Source: Amycolatopsis cihanbeyliensis
Lineage (GTDB): Bacteria; Actinomycetota; Actinomycetes; Mycobacteriales; Pseudonocardiaceae
Direction: 5' to 3'
Length of the DNA: 64,000 nucleotides
NCBI RefSeq assembly: GCF_006715045.1
Contig: NZ_VFML01000001.1
Location: 1,828,501 to 1,892,500, forward strand
Of this stretch, positions 52,524 to 62,282 are shown in pieces. Position 1 is the first letter of the stretch. The number at the start of each line of letters is the position of its first letter. The translations under genes and the position numbers were made by a program. The notes beneath the pieces were generated by a model that made no database searches, was not told where the DNA came from, and saw only the letters and a list, made by a program, of their open reading frames with translations.

Positions 52524-53764
52524 TCGGGCAGCCCGAGCAGCTTTCCGAGGCCCGGCAACGGGCCGTCACCGACCAGCCCGAGCAGACCGGGCAGGGCGTC
52601 CTCCCGCGGACCGCCGTGCGGTGAGGGACGCTTGGGCTGGTCCGGCACCTCCACCGGCTTGCCCGCGTACGGCGCGTTCTGCGCACCCCGCACGCTCGTC
52701 GCGCTGCCCGGTGGCTCGGCGCAGTAGGCCTCGGTGTTCACCGGGGTCTCCGAGGTGTCGCTGGCCGGGCGCTGCTCCGTTCCCTCGTAACCCTTCGTGC
52801 ACGAGAACGGATCGAACAGGTTGAACACCAGCCCGAGATGCCCCTCCCCGCCGGAGGTCACCGACTTGCTGAACGCCGAGATCACCGGGTAGGCCACCAG
52901 GAGCTGCTCGATGGCGTCGGTCCGCACGGTGGTGATCCGCGCCGTGGTGAGCAGGTTCGCCAGCACCACGCCGAGATCGGTGCCCGAGGTGGCGAGCACC
53001 TCGCTCACCTGCCTACCGACCTTCGGCGCCTCGTCGATCACCGCGCGCAGGTCCGGATCGGAGGTCTTCAACTGCGCGGCGATCTCCCGCAGCCCGCCGG
53101 CCAGCTCGGTGATGTTGGCCGCCTGCCGCTGCTGGGTGTCCAGCACGATCCGGCCGTCGGAGAGCAACGCCCTGGTCTGCGGGAGGTGCTCGGTGGCGGC
53201 CGCGGTGAACGAGCCCGCGCTGTCCAGCAGTTGCTGCAGATCCGGGCCCGCACCGGCGAAGGCGTCGTAGGTCTCGTCCACCACGGTGCGCAACGAGCCG
53301 GGGTCCACGCTGGAGACCAGCCGGTCCAGGTTGCCCAGCACGGTGTCCGGCGACAGCGGGATCGAGGTGCGCGCGGCCGGGATCACCGACCCTTCCCGCA
53401 GGTACGGGCCGTCGTCGTGCTCCGGCCGCAAGTCGACGTACTGCTCCCCGACCGCGGACCGGTTGGCCACCGCGGCCCTGGTGTCCGCGGGGATGGGCGG
53501 GGCGTCGGACTCGATGTCCAGCGACACCGCGACCCCGTCCTCGGTCAGGTGCATCGCCACCACCTTGCCCACCGCGACCCCGCGATAGGTGACCTCGGCG
53601 TTCACGAAGATCCCGCCCGAGTCCTCCAGCTGCGCGGTGACCAGGTAGCCGCGCGAGCCGAACATCCGGTCCAGGCCGGCGTAGTTCACGCCCGCGTAGG
53701 TCACCGCCACCGCGGCGATGACCACGAAGGCCACCAGTTGGATCCGGTTCTTCCTTGCCAGCAT
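52520..53764 (-). CDS. mceF: Mce family protein MceF
   Basis: A 414-aa MlaD/Mce protein, sixth of the hexameric substrate-binding set. It has one N-terminal membrane segment (about 9-27), the MlaD/Mce domain (about 36-115; SGGIFVNAEVTYRGVAVGKV), a long helical needle domain (about 120-300) and a Pro/Gly-rich C-terminal tail containing paired Cys. The ATG at 53764 overlaps the mceE stop (TGATG); GTG one codon earlier is possible. It would form part of the tunnel carrying hydrophobic substrates across the envelope. Confidence 0.92.
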   Translation of the reverse strand: MLARKNRIQLVAFVVIAAVAVTYAGVNYAGLDRMFGSRGYLVTAQLEDSGGIFVNAEVTYRGVAVGKVVAMHLTEDGVAVSLDIESDAPPIPADTRAAVANRSAVGEQYVDLRPEHDDGPYLREGSVIPAARTSIPLSPDTVLGNLDRLVSSVDPGSLRTVVDETYDAFAGAGPDLQQLLDSAGSFTAAATEHLPQTRALLSDGRIVLDTQQRQAANITELAGGLREIAAQLKTSDPDLRAVIDEAPKVGRQVSEVLATSGTDLGVVLANLLTTARITTVRTDAIEQLLVAYPVISAFSKSVTSGGEGHLGLVFNLFDPFSCTKGYEGTEQRPASDTSETPVNTEAYCAEPPGSATSVRGAQNAPYAGKPVEVPDQPKRPSPHGGPREDALPGLLGLVGDGPLPGLGKLLGLPE

Positions 53765-54966
53765 CACGCACCTCCCAGCAACGTACCCAGCAACCCACCG
53801 AGCAGGCCGGGATCCGCACGCGAGGGGGTGGAGTCCTGCCCACCGGTGGCCGGGGGTTCCGTCCTGGGCAGCGGCAGGGCCGGGGCCTGCGGGTCCTCGG
53901 CGGGTGGAGCCCGGTCGGTACCCGGACCGGTGCCGGGAAGTTGCAGCGGCGGCTGCGAGGAGTCGGTGAAGTTCTGGAAGATCGAGTCCAGGTTCAGGTC
54001 CAGCCTGGCACGCACGTTGGCGTAGTCCCCCTTGACCACCGCCCCGGCCGCGGAGGGCAGCGGGTAGGTCGGCAGGATCTTCAACGCGGTCGGGAGATCC
54101 TGCCCGGCCTCGGCGAGTTTGGTCAACGTCGGCCGCAGGGCACGCAGGTTCGCGACCAGTTGCCGCTTGCTCTTGTGCACCGTGTCCACCGCGACCCCGG
54201 ACAGCTCGTCAAGGGACTGCAGCATACCGACCAGCTGGTCCCGCTGCTCGGCGACGACCTGCAGGCCGGGCGCGAGGTTGTCCAGCGCGTCGGTGAGGTG
54301 CCCGGTCTGCTGGACCATGGTGCTGGACAACCGGTTCAGTCCTTCGATCGCCCGGATGATCTCGCCCTTGTGCCCGTCCAGCTCCGTGGCCAACGTATCC
54401 ACATGGGACAGCAAGGCACGGATCTCGGCCTCGTTGCCGGAGAGCGCCTTGTTCAGCTCCTTCGCGATGTTCTGGAACTGCTCGATCCCACCGCCGTTCA
54501 GCAACAGGGACAGCGCCCCGAGCACCTCCTCCACCTCGGGGTTGCGGTTGGTCCGCGCCAGCGGGATGTGTGCGCCCTCGCCGAGCCGCCCGTGCGCCTG
54601 CTCCGCACCGGGTGCGCGCAACTCGACGAACTTCTCCCCGAGCAGGCTGGACTGGCGCAGCTCGGCGTCGGCGTTCGCGGGCAGCTCGACATCCCCGTTC
54701 ACCGCCATGGTGACGACCGCCGACTTCGTGTCCCGCGCCAGCTCGATCTTCTCCACCCGGCCCACCGGCACGTCGTTCACCTTCACCCCGGCCTGCGGCA
54801 CCAGGTCGAGCACATCGGCGAACTGGGCGGTGATCCGGTACGGGCGGTCACCGAGATCGGCCCCGCCGGGCAGCGGCGTGTTGTACAACCCGGAGAAACC
54901 GGCCGCGCCGCAGCCGCCGAGCGCGAGCAGCAGGACCACGACGACTCCCAGCCGGAGCACCTTCAT
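53764..54966 (-). CDS. mceE: Mce family lipoprotein MceE
   Basis: A 400-aa Mce protein made as a lipoprotein: signal MKVLRLGVVVVLLLALGGC with lipobox LGGC and Cys19 as the lipidation site. The Mce domain follows (LVPQAGVKVNDVPVGRVEKI, LRQSSLLGEKFVEL), then a long helical region and a Pro-rich tail. A lipoprotein in fifth place is typical of mycobacterial-type mce operons (LprK/LprN). The ATG overlaps mceD (ATGA). It needs LspA for maturation. Confidence 0.93.
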   Translation of the reverse strand: MKVLRLGVVVVLLLALGGCGAAGFSGLYNTPLPGGADLGDRPYRITAQFADVLDLVPQAGVKVNDVPVGRVEKIELARDTKSAVVTMAVNGDVELPANADAELRQSSLLGEKFVELRAPGAEQAHGRLGEGAHIPLARTNRNPEVEEVLGALSLLLNGGGIEQFQNIAKELNKALSGNEAEIRALLSHVDTLATELDGHKGEIIRAIEGLNRLSSTMVQQTGHLTDALDNLAPGLQVVAEQRDQLVGMLQSLDELSGVAVDTVHKSKRQLVANLRALRPTLTKLAEAGQDLPTALKILPTYPLPSAAGAVVKGDYANVRARLDLNLDSIFQNFTDSSQPPLQLPGTGPGTDRAPPAEDPQAPALPLPRTEPPATGGQDSTPSRADPGLLGGLLGTLLGGA

Positions 54967-56159
54967 CGGCCACCCCCGAAGTCCCTGCCGAACGCGTCGG
55001 CCAGCGGCAGGGGCAGCGGGGGCAGCTCACCGCGCTGGATCGCCGCGAGCATGTCCGAGAGCGAGGGCACGTCCAGCGCGCCCTCCACCACCTTGGCGAT
55101 GGTGTCGCACAGGGAGCCGAGCGCGTCCGGTAGCTGCTCCGGGGTACCCGCGCTGACCAGCCGGCACAGCGTGGTGAGCAACGGGTGCGTGATCTCGTTC
55201 GGGTTGTACCGGATCTGGATGCTGCCGGAGGCCGCGTCGTAGGAGTTGATGAAGTTCGTCATCCCGGTGGGGCCGACGTCGAGCACCTCGGCCAGCGCGG
55301 CCCGCTGGTCCACCAGCACCCCGGTGATCCCAGCCAGCTTGTCCACATTGGAGGACAAGAGCTCCCGGTTCTCCTCGACGAACCCGTGTACCTCGTTCAG
55401 CGAGGTGGCCAGCGCGGACAGCGCGGCGCCCACCTCGTCGGAGTCCTCGGCGAGGAAGCCGCCGACGTCGGCCAGCCGCTCGTAGAACTCGTTCAGCTGC
55501 TTGTCGCTGCCGGCGAGCATGGTGGTGAAGGACTGCAGGTTCCGCACGGTGGCGAACAGGTCGCCCTCGGAGTTCTCCAGGGTCCTGGACAGCTCGGCGA
55601 GCCGGTGCGCGGTGTCGCCGAGGCTCTTGCCGTTGCCGTCCAGGTTGGCGGCCAGGGTGTCCAGCGCCCCGGAGAGCGCGCCCTCGGAGTTGGCCCCGTC
55701 CGGGCCGAGGCTGGTGGACAGTTCGTTCAGGTTGGCGTAGAGCTCGTCCAGCTCGGCCGGGGTCGCGGTGCGCTCCCGCGGGATCACGGTGCCGCCGCGG
55801 ATGGCGGGCCCGCCGTCGTAGGCCGGGGTGAGCTGCACGTAGCGGTCGCTGACCAGACTCGGGGACACCACCACGGCCCCGGCGTTCGCCGGGACCTGGA
55901 CCCCGTCGTCCACCAGCAGGTCCACCCGGACCCGGCCGCCCTCCGGGGTGACCTCGGTGATCTCACCGACCTGCACGCCGAGCACCCGCACCGAGGAACC
56001 CTCGTACAGCCCGACGGCCTTCTCGAAGTACGCGGACAGCCGGGTGCCACCGGCGTCGCGTACCAGCCACCACATGCCGGTGGCGAGCACCAGTGCGACG
56101 ACACAGCCGATCGCCAGCCAGGAGTACAGGCTGCGCCCGGTGCGGGTCTCGATGGCCAT
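54963..56159 (-). CDS. mceD: Mce family protein MceD
   Basis: A 398-aa Mce protein. One N-terminal membrane segment (about 14-34), an Mce domain (about 40-120; LYEGSSVRVLGVQVGEITEV, PSLVSDRYVQLTP) and a long helical domain to about 340. The start overlaps the mceC stop (TGATG), consistent with tight stoichiometry. It is expected in the hexameric Mce ring. Confidence 0.92.
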   Translation of the reverse strand: MAIETRTGRSLYSWLAIGCVVALVLATGMWWLVRDAGGTRLSAYFEKAVGLYEGSSVRVLGVQVGEITEVTPEGGRVRVDLLVDDGVQVPANAGAVVVSPSLVSDRYVQLTPAYDGGPAIRGGTVIPRERTATPAELDELYANLNELSTSLGPDGANSEGALSGALDTLAANLDGNGKSLGDTAHRLAELSRTLENSEGDLFATVRNLQSFTTMLAGSDKQLNEFYERLADVGGFLAEDSDEVGAALSALATSLNEVHGFVEENRELLSSNVDKLAGITGVLVDQRAALAEVLDVGPTGMTNFINSYDAASGSIQIRYNPNEITHPLLTTLCRLVSAGTPEQLPDALGSLCDTIAKVVEGALDVPSLSDMLAAIQRGELPPLPLPLADAFGRDFGGGR

Positions 56160-57199
56160 CAGCGTCCCCCCTGTCCGGTGACACCCTGGTCCGGCGCGGC
56201 CAGCGGCGGGGTGCAGCCCTCGCGGTTGATCTGCGCCGCCCCCGCGTTGATCACCGGGGGCAGCAGGCCGCAGATGTAGCCCTCGAACCAGCGCCCGTTG
56301 CCGGTCGCGTTGGCGCCGAGCCTGGTGAACGGCGCCAGCAGTTCGAGGCTGCGGTTCAGGTTGTCCTGGTTGCGTTGCAACACATCGGTGACCGTGCCGA
56401 GCTTCTCCAGTGCCGGTCGCAGCTGCTGCCGGTTGTCGGCGACCAGGCCGGACAGCTGCTCGGCGAGTTGCCGGGTCCCGGTGAGCAGCCGGTGGATCGC
56501 GTCCCGGCGATTCTGTAGCTCGGTGAGCAGCAGGTTGCCGTCCTTGATCACCTTTTCCAGCTGCTCGTTGCGCTGCGCGAGGGTCTGCGAGAAGCGGCTG
56601 GTGTTGGCCAGCAGCGTGCGCAGTTCCTCGTCCCGGGAGGACACCGTTTCGGACAGCGCGGACAGGCCGTGCAACGCGTCCCGCATGTGCTTCGGGGTGT
56701 CCCGCAGGGTTTCCGAGAGCACGGTGAAGCTTTCCGCCAACCGGTCGGTGTCGATGTCCCCGACCGTGTTGGACAGCTCCTTGAACGCGTCCTGGAGCTC
56801 GAACGGGGTGCGGGTGCGCTGCACCGGGATGGGCTCCGCCGGGTCCTGCGACTGCTCACCTTTCGGCCGCACCGCGAGGTACTTCTCCCCGAGCAGGGTC
56901 TTGATCTCGATCGAGGCGGTGGAGGCGGCGCCGATCCGGGTGCCGGTCACGGTGAACTCCACCCGCACTCGCTTGCCGTCCAGCGCGACCTCGTCCACCT
57001 CGCCGACCTGCACCCCGGCGACCTGGACCTCGTTGTCCACGGCCAGCCCCGCGGACTCGGCGAAGTACGCCGAGTAGGTGGTCCCGTTGTCGAACAGTGG
57101 CAGATCATCGGCGGAGTACACGGTGATCACGATGAGCACCAGCAACACCAGTGTCACCCCGCCCACCGCGGACTGGTTGCGTTCTCGCAGACGTTTCAT
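56159..57199 (-). CDS. mceC: Mce family protein MceC
   Basis: A 346-aa Mce protein. Membrane segment about 14-32, Mce domain about 38-115 (LAVDNEVQVAGVQVGEVDEV, IKTLLGEKYLAV), then helical needle segments to about 300 and a C-terminal NGRWFEGYICGLLPP with a conserved Cys. ATG 57199 overlaps the mceB stop (ATGA); the longer GTG start at 57211 is less likely. Confidence 0.92.
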   Translation of the reverse strand: MKRLRERNQSAVGGVTLVLLVLIVITVYSADDLPLFDNGTTYSAYFAESAGLAVDNEVQVAGVQVGEVDEVALDGKRVRVEFTVTGTRIGAASTASIEIKTLLGEKYLAVRPKGEQSQDPAEPIPVQRTRTPFELQDAFKELSNTVGDIDTDRLAESFTVLSETLRDTPKHMRDALHGLSALSETVSSRDEELRTLLANTSRFSQTLAQRNEQLEKVIKDGNLLLTELQNRRDAIHRLLTGTRQLAEQLSGLVADNRQQLRPALEKLGTVTDVLQRNQDNLNRSLELLAPFTRLGANATGNGRWFEGYICGLLPPVINAGAAQINREGCTPPLAAPDQGVTGQGGR

Positions 57200-58230
57200 G
57201 ACGGCTTGCACCTTTCCGGCTGCTCGGTTGCCGGGAGCGGCAGGATGGGCACGTTGAGATTCAACGAGGAGAGGCCGATGGTGCCGGAGAGCCCGCAGAG
57301 GTAGTAGTTGTACCAGCTCCCGTAGCTCAGCGTCCTGGTGAACTTCTCCAGGTTGCCGGGCATGATCTGCAGCAGGTGGTCGAGCAGTTCCTCGGAGTCG
57401 GCCAGGTTCCCGGACAGCTCCCCCAGCGCGGCGATGTCCTGCTTCAGATGTGGCCGGGCATCGGTGACCAGCCCTGCGGTCGCATCGGTCAGCTCACCCA
57501 GCGCGGACACCGCCTGCCCGATCGGTTCGCGCTGCTGGGCGAGCCCGGTGACCAGGTTCTGCGTGACCTGGACCAGGTTCTCGAACTGCGGGGTGCGCTG
57601 GTTGACCGTGTCCAGCACGGTGTTCAGGTTCCCGATCACCTCGCCGATCAGCTCGTCCTTCTTGGCGATCGTGGAGGTCAGCGAGGCGATATGGGACAGC
57701 AGGCTGCGGATCGTGCCGCCCTCGCCCTGGAAGACCTGGATGATCTCGTGGGACAGCGCGTTGACCTCTCGCGGATCCAGCGCGGTGAACAGCGGTTTGA
57801 ACCCGTTGAACAGCACGGTCAGGTTCAGCGCCGGTTCGGTGCGTTCCAGCGGGATCGTCTCCCCCGCGGTCAGCACCCCCTCGCCGGCCACATCGGTGTT
57901 CAGCGACAGGTAGCGCTGGCCGATCAGGTTGCGGTACTTGATGGTCGCGGTCACCGAGGCGGGCAGGTCGCGCACCGACTCCACGGTGAAGTCCACCTCG
58001 GCCCGGTTGTCCCGGCTCACCGCGATGCGCTCCACCTGGCCGACCTTCACCCCGGCGATCCGCACGTCGTCGCCCGCCTTCAGCCCGGAGGCCTCGGTGA
58101 ACCGGGCGGCATAGCCGGAGGTCTCACCGAAGTTGGTGTTCGCGATGGTCGCCCCGAGCACGGCGGTGAGCAGCACGGTCACCGCGGCGAAGATCAGGAT
58201 CTTGATCAGTGAGGGGACGAAGCTGCGCAT
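57196..58230 (-). CDS. mceB: Mce family protein MceB
   Basis: A 344-aa Mce protein with membrane segment about 8-28, Mce domain about 35-115 (LKAGDDVRIAGVKVGQVERI, KYRNLIGQRYLSL) and helical domain ending WYNYYLCGLSG. The ATG shares one base with the mceA stop (TAATG). Part of the same six-gene set. Confidence 0.93.
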   Translation of the reverse strand: MRSFVPSLIKILIFAAVTVLLTAVLGATIANTNFGETSGYAARFTEASGLKAGDDVRIAGVKVGQVERIAVSRDNRAEVDFTVESVRDLPASVTATIKYRNLIGQRYLSLNTDVAGEGVLTAGETIPLERTEPALNLTVLFNGFKPLFTALDPREVNALSHEIIQVFQGEGGTIRSLLSHIASLTSTIAKKDELIGEVIGNLNTVLDTVNQRTPQFENLVQVTQNLVTGLAQQREPIGQAVSALGELTDATAGLVTDARPHLKQDIAALGELSGNLADSEELLDHLLQIMPGNLEKFTRTLSYGSWYNYYLCGLSGTIGLSSLNLNVPILPLPATEQPERCKPS

Positions 58231-59567
58231 TACTCGACCGTCACCTCCGCCCCGCGGTACAGCGGGCCGACCAGCAGGCTGGTCCAGCCGGGTATCTCAG
58301 CCGGCGGCACCCCGAGCTGCCCGGCCCGCAGCCCGGCGATCAACCGACGCTCGGCGGGCGAGTTGGCCAGGGGCGGCGCGGCCGGCGTGCCACCACCGCC
58401 ACCGGTGGTCTCCTCGAACCCGCGCGGAGAGTTCGGCGGGGCGGGTTTGCTCGCGCCGTCCTTGACCGGGCCCTCCGGCGGGTACTGCGGCCACCGGCCC
58501 GGCGCCGGGGCCTGCGGGTAGCAGCGGGGGCCGCGCTTGTCGTTGTACTCCGGCTCGTCCACCCCGGGCAGGTACTTGCCGCGGCTGGCGGTGAACCGGA
58601 TGGTCACGTGGTTCATCTCGTCGGTGCCCTTGCCGAAGGCCGCCTCGGCGGCGGGAATCGAGTCGGCGAGCTGCTTGAGCATGCACGGGTACTCCGGCGC
58701 GTACTTCGCCAGCACGTCCAGGGTGGGCTGCACGGTGCCGGTGAGGTCGATCAGGTTCTCCTTGTTCACCTCGAGGAAGCTGCCCAGATCCGCCGAGGCG
58801 GTGCTGATCGTGGCGTACAGGCCGGTGAGTTGTTCCCGCTTCTCCAGCAGGGTCCGGCTGGTCGTGGTGAGATCGGACAGTGCCGTGAGGAAGTCCGGCG
58901 CGGCCTCGGCGTAGGTGTTCGCGGTGTCGGCAAGGCCGGTCAGGTCGGCCTTGAGGTCCGGCAGCGACGGGTTCATCCGCTCCAGGTAGTCGCCGAGCGC
59001 GACGAGGGTGTCGCCGAGTTGCTCGCCCCGCCCCTCCAGCGCGGTGGACACCGCGTTCAACGTGCTGGCGAGCTTCTGCGGCTGCACGGATTGCAGCAAG
59101 GGTAGGACGTTGCCGAGCACCCGTTCCAGCTCGATCGCCGTGCTGCTGCGGTCCTGCCCGATCACCGCGCCCCCTGCCAGCGACTCCGGCGCGGGTTTCT
59201 CCGGGATCTGCAGTGCCACGTAGCGCTCGCCGAACAGGGTCTTCGGCAGCAGCCGCGCGCTGACGTTGGCCGGGATCAGGTCGACCTTCTCCGGCTGCAG
59301 GGCGAGTTCCAGGGAGGCGTGGTCCCCGCGTGCCTCGATGGTGCGTACCTCGCCGACGAGCATGCCGCGAACCTTCACGTCCGCGCCCTCGCGCATCTGG
59401 TTGCCGACATGGCTGGTCTCCAGCCGGACCCCGATGTAGTCGACGAACGCCTTGTTGTAGATCGCGATCGTGGTCACGAAGAACAGCGCGACCACGACCA
59501 GGAACACCAGCCCCAGCACCTGGTGCCGCAGGCGGCGCAGCACAACCGACCGGCGAACGCTACTCAT
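58230..59567 (-). CDS. mceA: Mce family protein MceA
   Basis: A 445-aa Mce protein, first of the set after the permeases. Membrane segment about 16-36, Mce domain about 45-125 (REGADVKVRGMLVGEVRTI, LLPKTLFGERYVAL), long helical domain and a Gly/Pro-rich C-terminal region with LPGVDEPEYNDKRGPRCYP. GGAGGA lies before ATG 59567. It is separated from yrbEB by 91 bp, the largest gap in the operon; no separate promoter is obvious in it. Confidence 0.93.
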   Translation of the reverse strand: MSSVRRSVVLRRLRHQVLGLVFLVVVALFFVTTIAIYNKAFVDYIGVRLETSHVGNQMREGADVKVRGMLVGEVRTIEARGDHASLELALQPEKVDLIPANVSARLLPKTLFGERYVALQIPEKPAPESLAGGAVIGQDRSSTAIELERVLGNVLPLLQSVQPQKLASTLNAVSTALEGRGEQLGDTLVALGDYLERMNPSLPDLKADLTGLADTANTYAEAAPDFLTALSDLTTTSRTLLEKREQLTGLYATISTASADLGSFLEVNKENLIDLTGTVQPTLDVLAKYAPEYPCMLKQLADSIPAAEAAFGKGTDEMNHVTIRFTASRGKYLPGVDEPEYNDKRGPRCYPQAPAPGRWPQYPPEGPVKDGASKPAPPNSPRGFEETTGGGGGTPAAPPLANSPAERRLIAGLRAGQLGVPPAEIPGWTSLLVGPLYRGAEVTVE

Positions 59568-59658
59568 CAGTTCCTCCCCCGCGACCCCGCGCGAGCGGCC
59601 GGACGGCAGGTGCGCGCTCTCTGGTCACCTGGAGTGCCGCGGCTCGGTATGGTGCTAC

Positions 59659-60516
59659 TCATCCGGAAATCCTCACCGTCGTCGTGGCGCCCCAGATCGC
59701 CAGGCTGAGGAAGAAGTCCAGCACCGCGATCAGCACGATCGAGGTCCGCACGGCCCGCCCCACCGCGATGCCGACCCCCGCGGGACCGCCGCGTGCGGTA
59801 TAGCCGTAGTAGCAGTGCGAGAGCACCACCAGCACGCTGAAGATGATCACCTTGACGAAGGACCACAGCACGTCCTCCGGTGGCAGGAACAGGTTGAAGT
59901 AGTGGTCGTAGGTGCCTGCCGACTGCCCGTAGACCCAGATGGTGATCTGCCGTGATGCCAGGTACGAGGACAGCAGGCCCACCGCGTACAGCGGGATCAC
60001 GGCGGCCACCCCGGCCAGCACCCGGGTGGTGACCAGGTACGGCAGGCTGGGCACTCCCATCACCTCCAGCGCGTCGATCTCCTCGGAGATCCGCATCGCG
60101 CCGAGCTGCGCGGTGAACCCGCAACCCACCGTGGCCGACAGCGCCAGCCCCGCCGACAGCGGCGCCACCTCCCGGGTGTTGAAATAGGCGGAGATGAACC
60201 CGGTGAGCGCGGCGGTGCCGAGCTGGTTCAGCGCCGAGTACCCCTGCAACCCGACGATCAGGCCGGTGAACAGGGTCATCCCGATCATCACGCCGAGGGT
60301 TCCGCCGATCACCGCCAGCGCACCGGTGCCGAAACTGACCTCGGTGAGCAGCCGCGCCGTTTCCTTGCCGTAGCGCCGCAGCGTGCGCGGCGCCCAGGCC
60401 AGCGCCCTGGCATAGAAGGAAAGCTGGCTGCCGAAACCCTCCAGCATCGCACCGGGGCGCGCGATGATCTCCAGGGTTCGGTCGGTCCGTTCCGAGTCGT
60501 TCGCTTGCGTCGTCAT
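59659..60516 (-). CDS. yrbEB: ABC transporter permease YrbEB (MlaE family)
   Basis: A 285-aa MlaE-type permease with about five or six membrane segments. SATVGCGFTAQLGAMRISEEIDALEV is the MlaE coupling signature (GAMRISEEIDALEVMGV). It pairs with YrbEA to form the membrane channel of the Mce importer; the ATPase (MlaF/Mkl type) is not in the window, as is normal since one is shared. Its ATG begins right after the yrbEA stop. Confidence 0.95.
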   Translation of the reverse strand: MTTQANDSERTDRTLEIIARPGAMLEGFGSQLSFYARALAWAPRTLRRYGKETARLLTEVSFGTGALAVIGGTLGVMIGMTLFTGLIVGLQGYSALNQLGTAALTGFISAYFNTREVAPLSAGLALSATVGCGFTAQLGAMRISEEIDALEVMGVPSLPYLVTTRVLAGVAAVIPLYAVGLLSSYLASRQITIWVYGQSAGTYDHYFNLFLPPEDVLWSFVKVIIFSVLVVLSHCYYGYTARGGPAGVGIAVGRAVRTSIVLIAVLDFFLSLAIWGATTTVRISG

Positions 60517-61311
60517 CTACAGCGCCTTCGGGGGAACGATCTGCAGGTAGATCGCGGTGAGCACCACGTTGATCAGGAACAGCAGCAGGAAGGTGATCAC
60601 CACGGCCTGGTTCACCGCGTCCCCGACCCCCTTCGGCCCGCCGGCGGGGTTCAGCCCGCGGAAGGCGGCGACCACCCCGGCGACGAACCCGTAGAGGAAC
60701 GCCTTGATCTCACTGATCCACAGGTCCGGTAGCTGCGCCAGTGCGTTGAAGCTGGCCAGGTAGGCGCCGGGGGTGCCGCCCTGCATGACCACGTTGAAGA
60801 AGTAGCCACCGAGCACGCCGACCACGCTGACCAGGCCGTTGAGCAGCACCGACACCACGATCGCGGCGAGCACCCTCGGCACGACGAGGCGCTGGATCGG
60901 GTTGACCCCGAGCACCTCCATGGCGTCGATCTCCTCGCGGATCTTGCGCGCCCCGATGTCCGCGCAGACCGCACTGCCGCCCGCGCCCGCCACCAGCAGG
61001 GCGGTGATCAGCGGACTGGCCTGCTGCACGATGGCCAGCGCGCTGGCCGCACCGGTGAAGGACTGCGCCCCGATCTGCTGGGTCAGCGAACCCAGTTGCA
61101 ACGCGATCACCGCGCCGAACGGGATGGCCACCAGCGCTGTCGGCAGGATCGTGACACTGGCGAAGAACCAGCACTGCTGGATCCACTCGCGGAACTGGAA
61201 CGGCCTGCGGGGAATCGCCCGCAGCACCTCGGCCGACAGGGTGGCCAGCCGCCCGACCTGGGCGAGCGCGGCGGCGCCGGGGATCGTGCTCCCCGCGGGT
61301 CGAGCACCCAT
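60517..61311 (-). CDS. yrbEA: ABC transporter permease YrbEA (MlaE family)
   Basis: A 264-aa MlaE-type permease. SAVCADIGARKIREEIDAME is the coupling motif, preceded by an amphipathic N-terminal region and followed by several membrane segments. ATG 61311 has GGAGG four bases upstream, overlapping a preceding GTG. The gene follows the SDR gene by 30 bp with no room for a promoter, so the SDR and the mce operon are probably co-transcribed, as for hsd4A-yrbE4A in mycobacteria. Confidence 0.95.
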   Translation of the reverse strand: MGARPAGSTIPGAAALAQVGRLATLSAEVLRAIPRRPFQFREWIQQCWFFASVTILPTALVAIPFGAVIALQLGSLTQQIGAQSFTGAASALAIVQQASPLITALLVAGAGGSAVCADIGARKIREEIDAMEVLGVNPIQRLVVPRVLAAIVVSVLLNGLVSVVGVLGGYFFNVVMQGGTPGAYLASFNALAQLPDLWISEIKAFLYGFVAGVVAAFRGLNPAGGPKGVGDAVNQAVVITFLLLFLINVVLTAIYLQIVPPKAL

Positions 61312-61341
61312 CACGCCTCCGCATTCGCCGGTGAACAGGGA

Positions 61342-62196
61342 TCAGATCTTGAGCGCGTGTGTCGCCGTGGCGCCCCCGTCCGCGACGAACTCGCCGCCGG
61401 TGCAGTACGAGCTTTCGTCGCTGGCCAGGAAGAGTGCCAGCCCGGCGATCTCCTCGGGCCGACCGACGCGCCGCAGCGCCACCTTCTTGCCGATCAAGGC
61501 CATGTCCGGCTCCACCCCACCGGCGGCATCCTGCACCATCCTGGTGTCGATCACACCGGGATGCAGCGAGTTCACCCGGATGCCCTTGTCCCCGAGCTCC
61601 AGGGCGGCCACCTTGGTCATCCCGCGGATGGCGAACTTGCTCGCGGTGTAGGCGACCAGGAACGGCATACCGGCCAGTCCCTCCACAGAGGACACGTTGA
61701 CGATGGAACCACCGCCCGCGGCGGTCATCGGATCAACGACCGAACGCATTCCGAGAAACGTACCGACCTGGTTCACCCGCAGCACTCGCTCGTAGTCGGC
61801 GAGGCTGGTCTTCGCGAGTTCGGAGAAGTGCAGGATGCCCGCGTTGTTCACCAGCACGTTCAGCGCGCCGAACTCGGCGACGGCCCGTTCCACGGCCAGC
61901 GCCCAGTCGTCCTCGGCGCCGACGTCGAGATGCTGGTACGCGGCCGCCGGACCGAGCTCGTCGGCGAGTTGCTTTCCCTCGTCGTCGGTCACGTCGGCCA
62001 GGACGACGCGGGCACCCTCGGCGACGAAGCGGCGGGCCGCGGCGGCACCCTGGCCGCGGGCGGCGCCGGTGATCAGGGCGACCTTGCCCGCCAGCCTGCC
62101 GCTGGGTTCGCTACTCAGTGTTTGTTTTGAAACGCGCGACACGATCGGCTCGGCGGGGCTCGGACTCTGGCCCCGATCGTCACCACCGCGAGTCAT
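61342..62196 (-). CDS. Short-chain dehydrogenase, hydroxysteroid dehydrogenase-like
   Basis: A 284-aa SDR. After a ~50-residue unconserved N-terminal part, LITGAARGQGAAAARRFVAEG is the NAD-binding loop (TGxxxGxG), NNAG and the catalytic S/Y/K appear as VSSVEGLAGMPFLVAYTASK, and VNSLHPGVIDTRM follows. The closest known relatives by pattern are mycobacterial 3-alpha,20-beta-hydroxysteroid dehydrogenases, which share SSxEGLAG. ATG 62196 has GGGGAGG upstream; an internal GTG would give the common length. Adjacent mce genes suggest a steroid or other lipid substrate. Confidence 0.85.
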   Translation of the reverse strand: MTRGGDDRGQSPSPAEPIVSRVSKQTLSSEPSGRLAGKVALITGAARGQGAAAARRFVAEGARVVLADVTDDEGKQLADELGPAAAYQHLDVGAEDDWALAVERAVAEFGALNVLVNNAGILHFSELAKTSLADYERVLRVNQVGTFLGMRSVVDPMTAAGGGSIVNVSSVEGLAGMPFLVAYTASKFAIRGMTKVAALELGDKGIRVNSLHPGVIDTRMVQDAAGGVEPDMALIGKKVALRRVGRPEEIAGLALFLASDESSYCTGGEFVADGGATATHALKI

Positions 62197-62282
62197 GCGC
62201 CCCGCCTCCCCGCTCGTGGGCTGTCGCCGCGCGCGTTCTTCCACTCACCACTCGCAATCCAACCCGGCTCCACGGCGGTCAC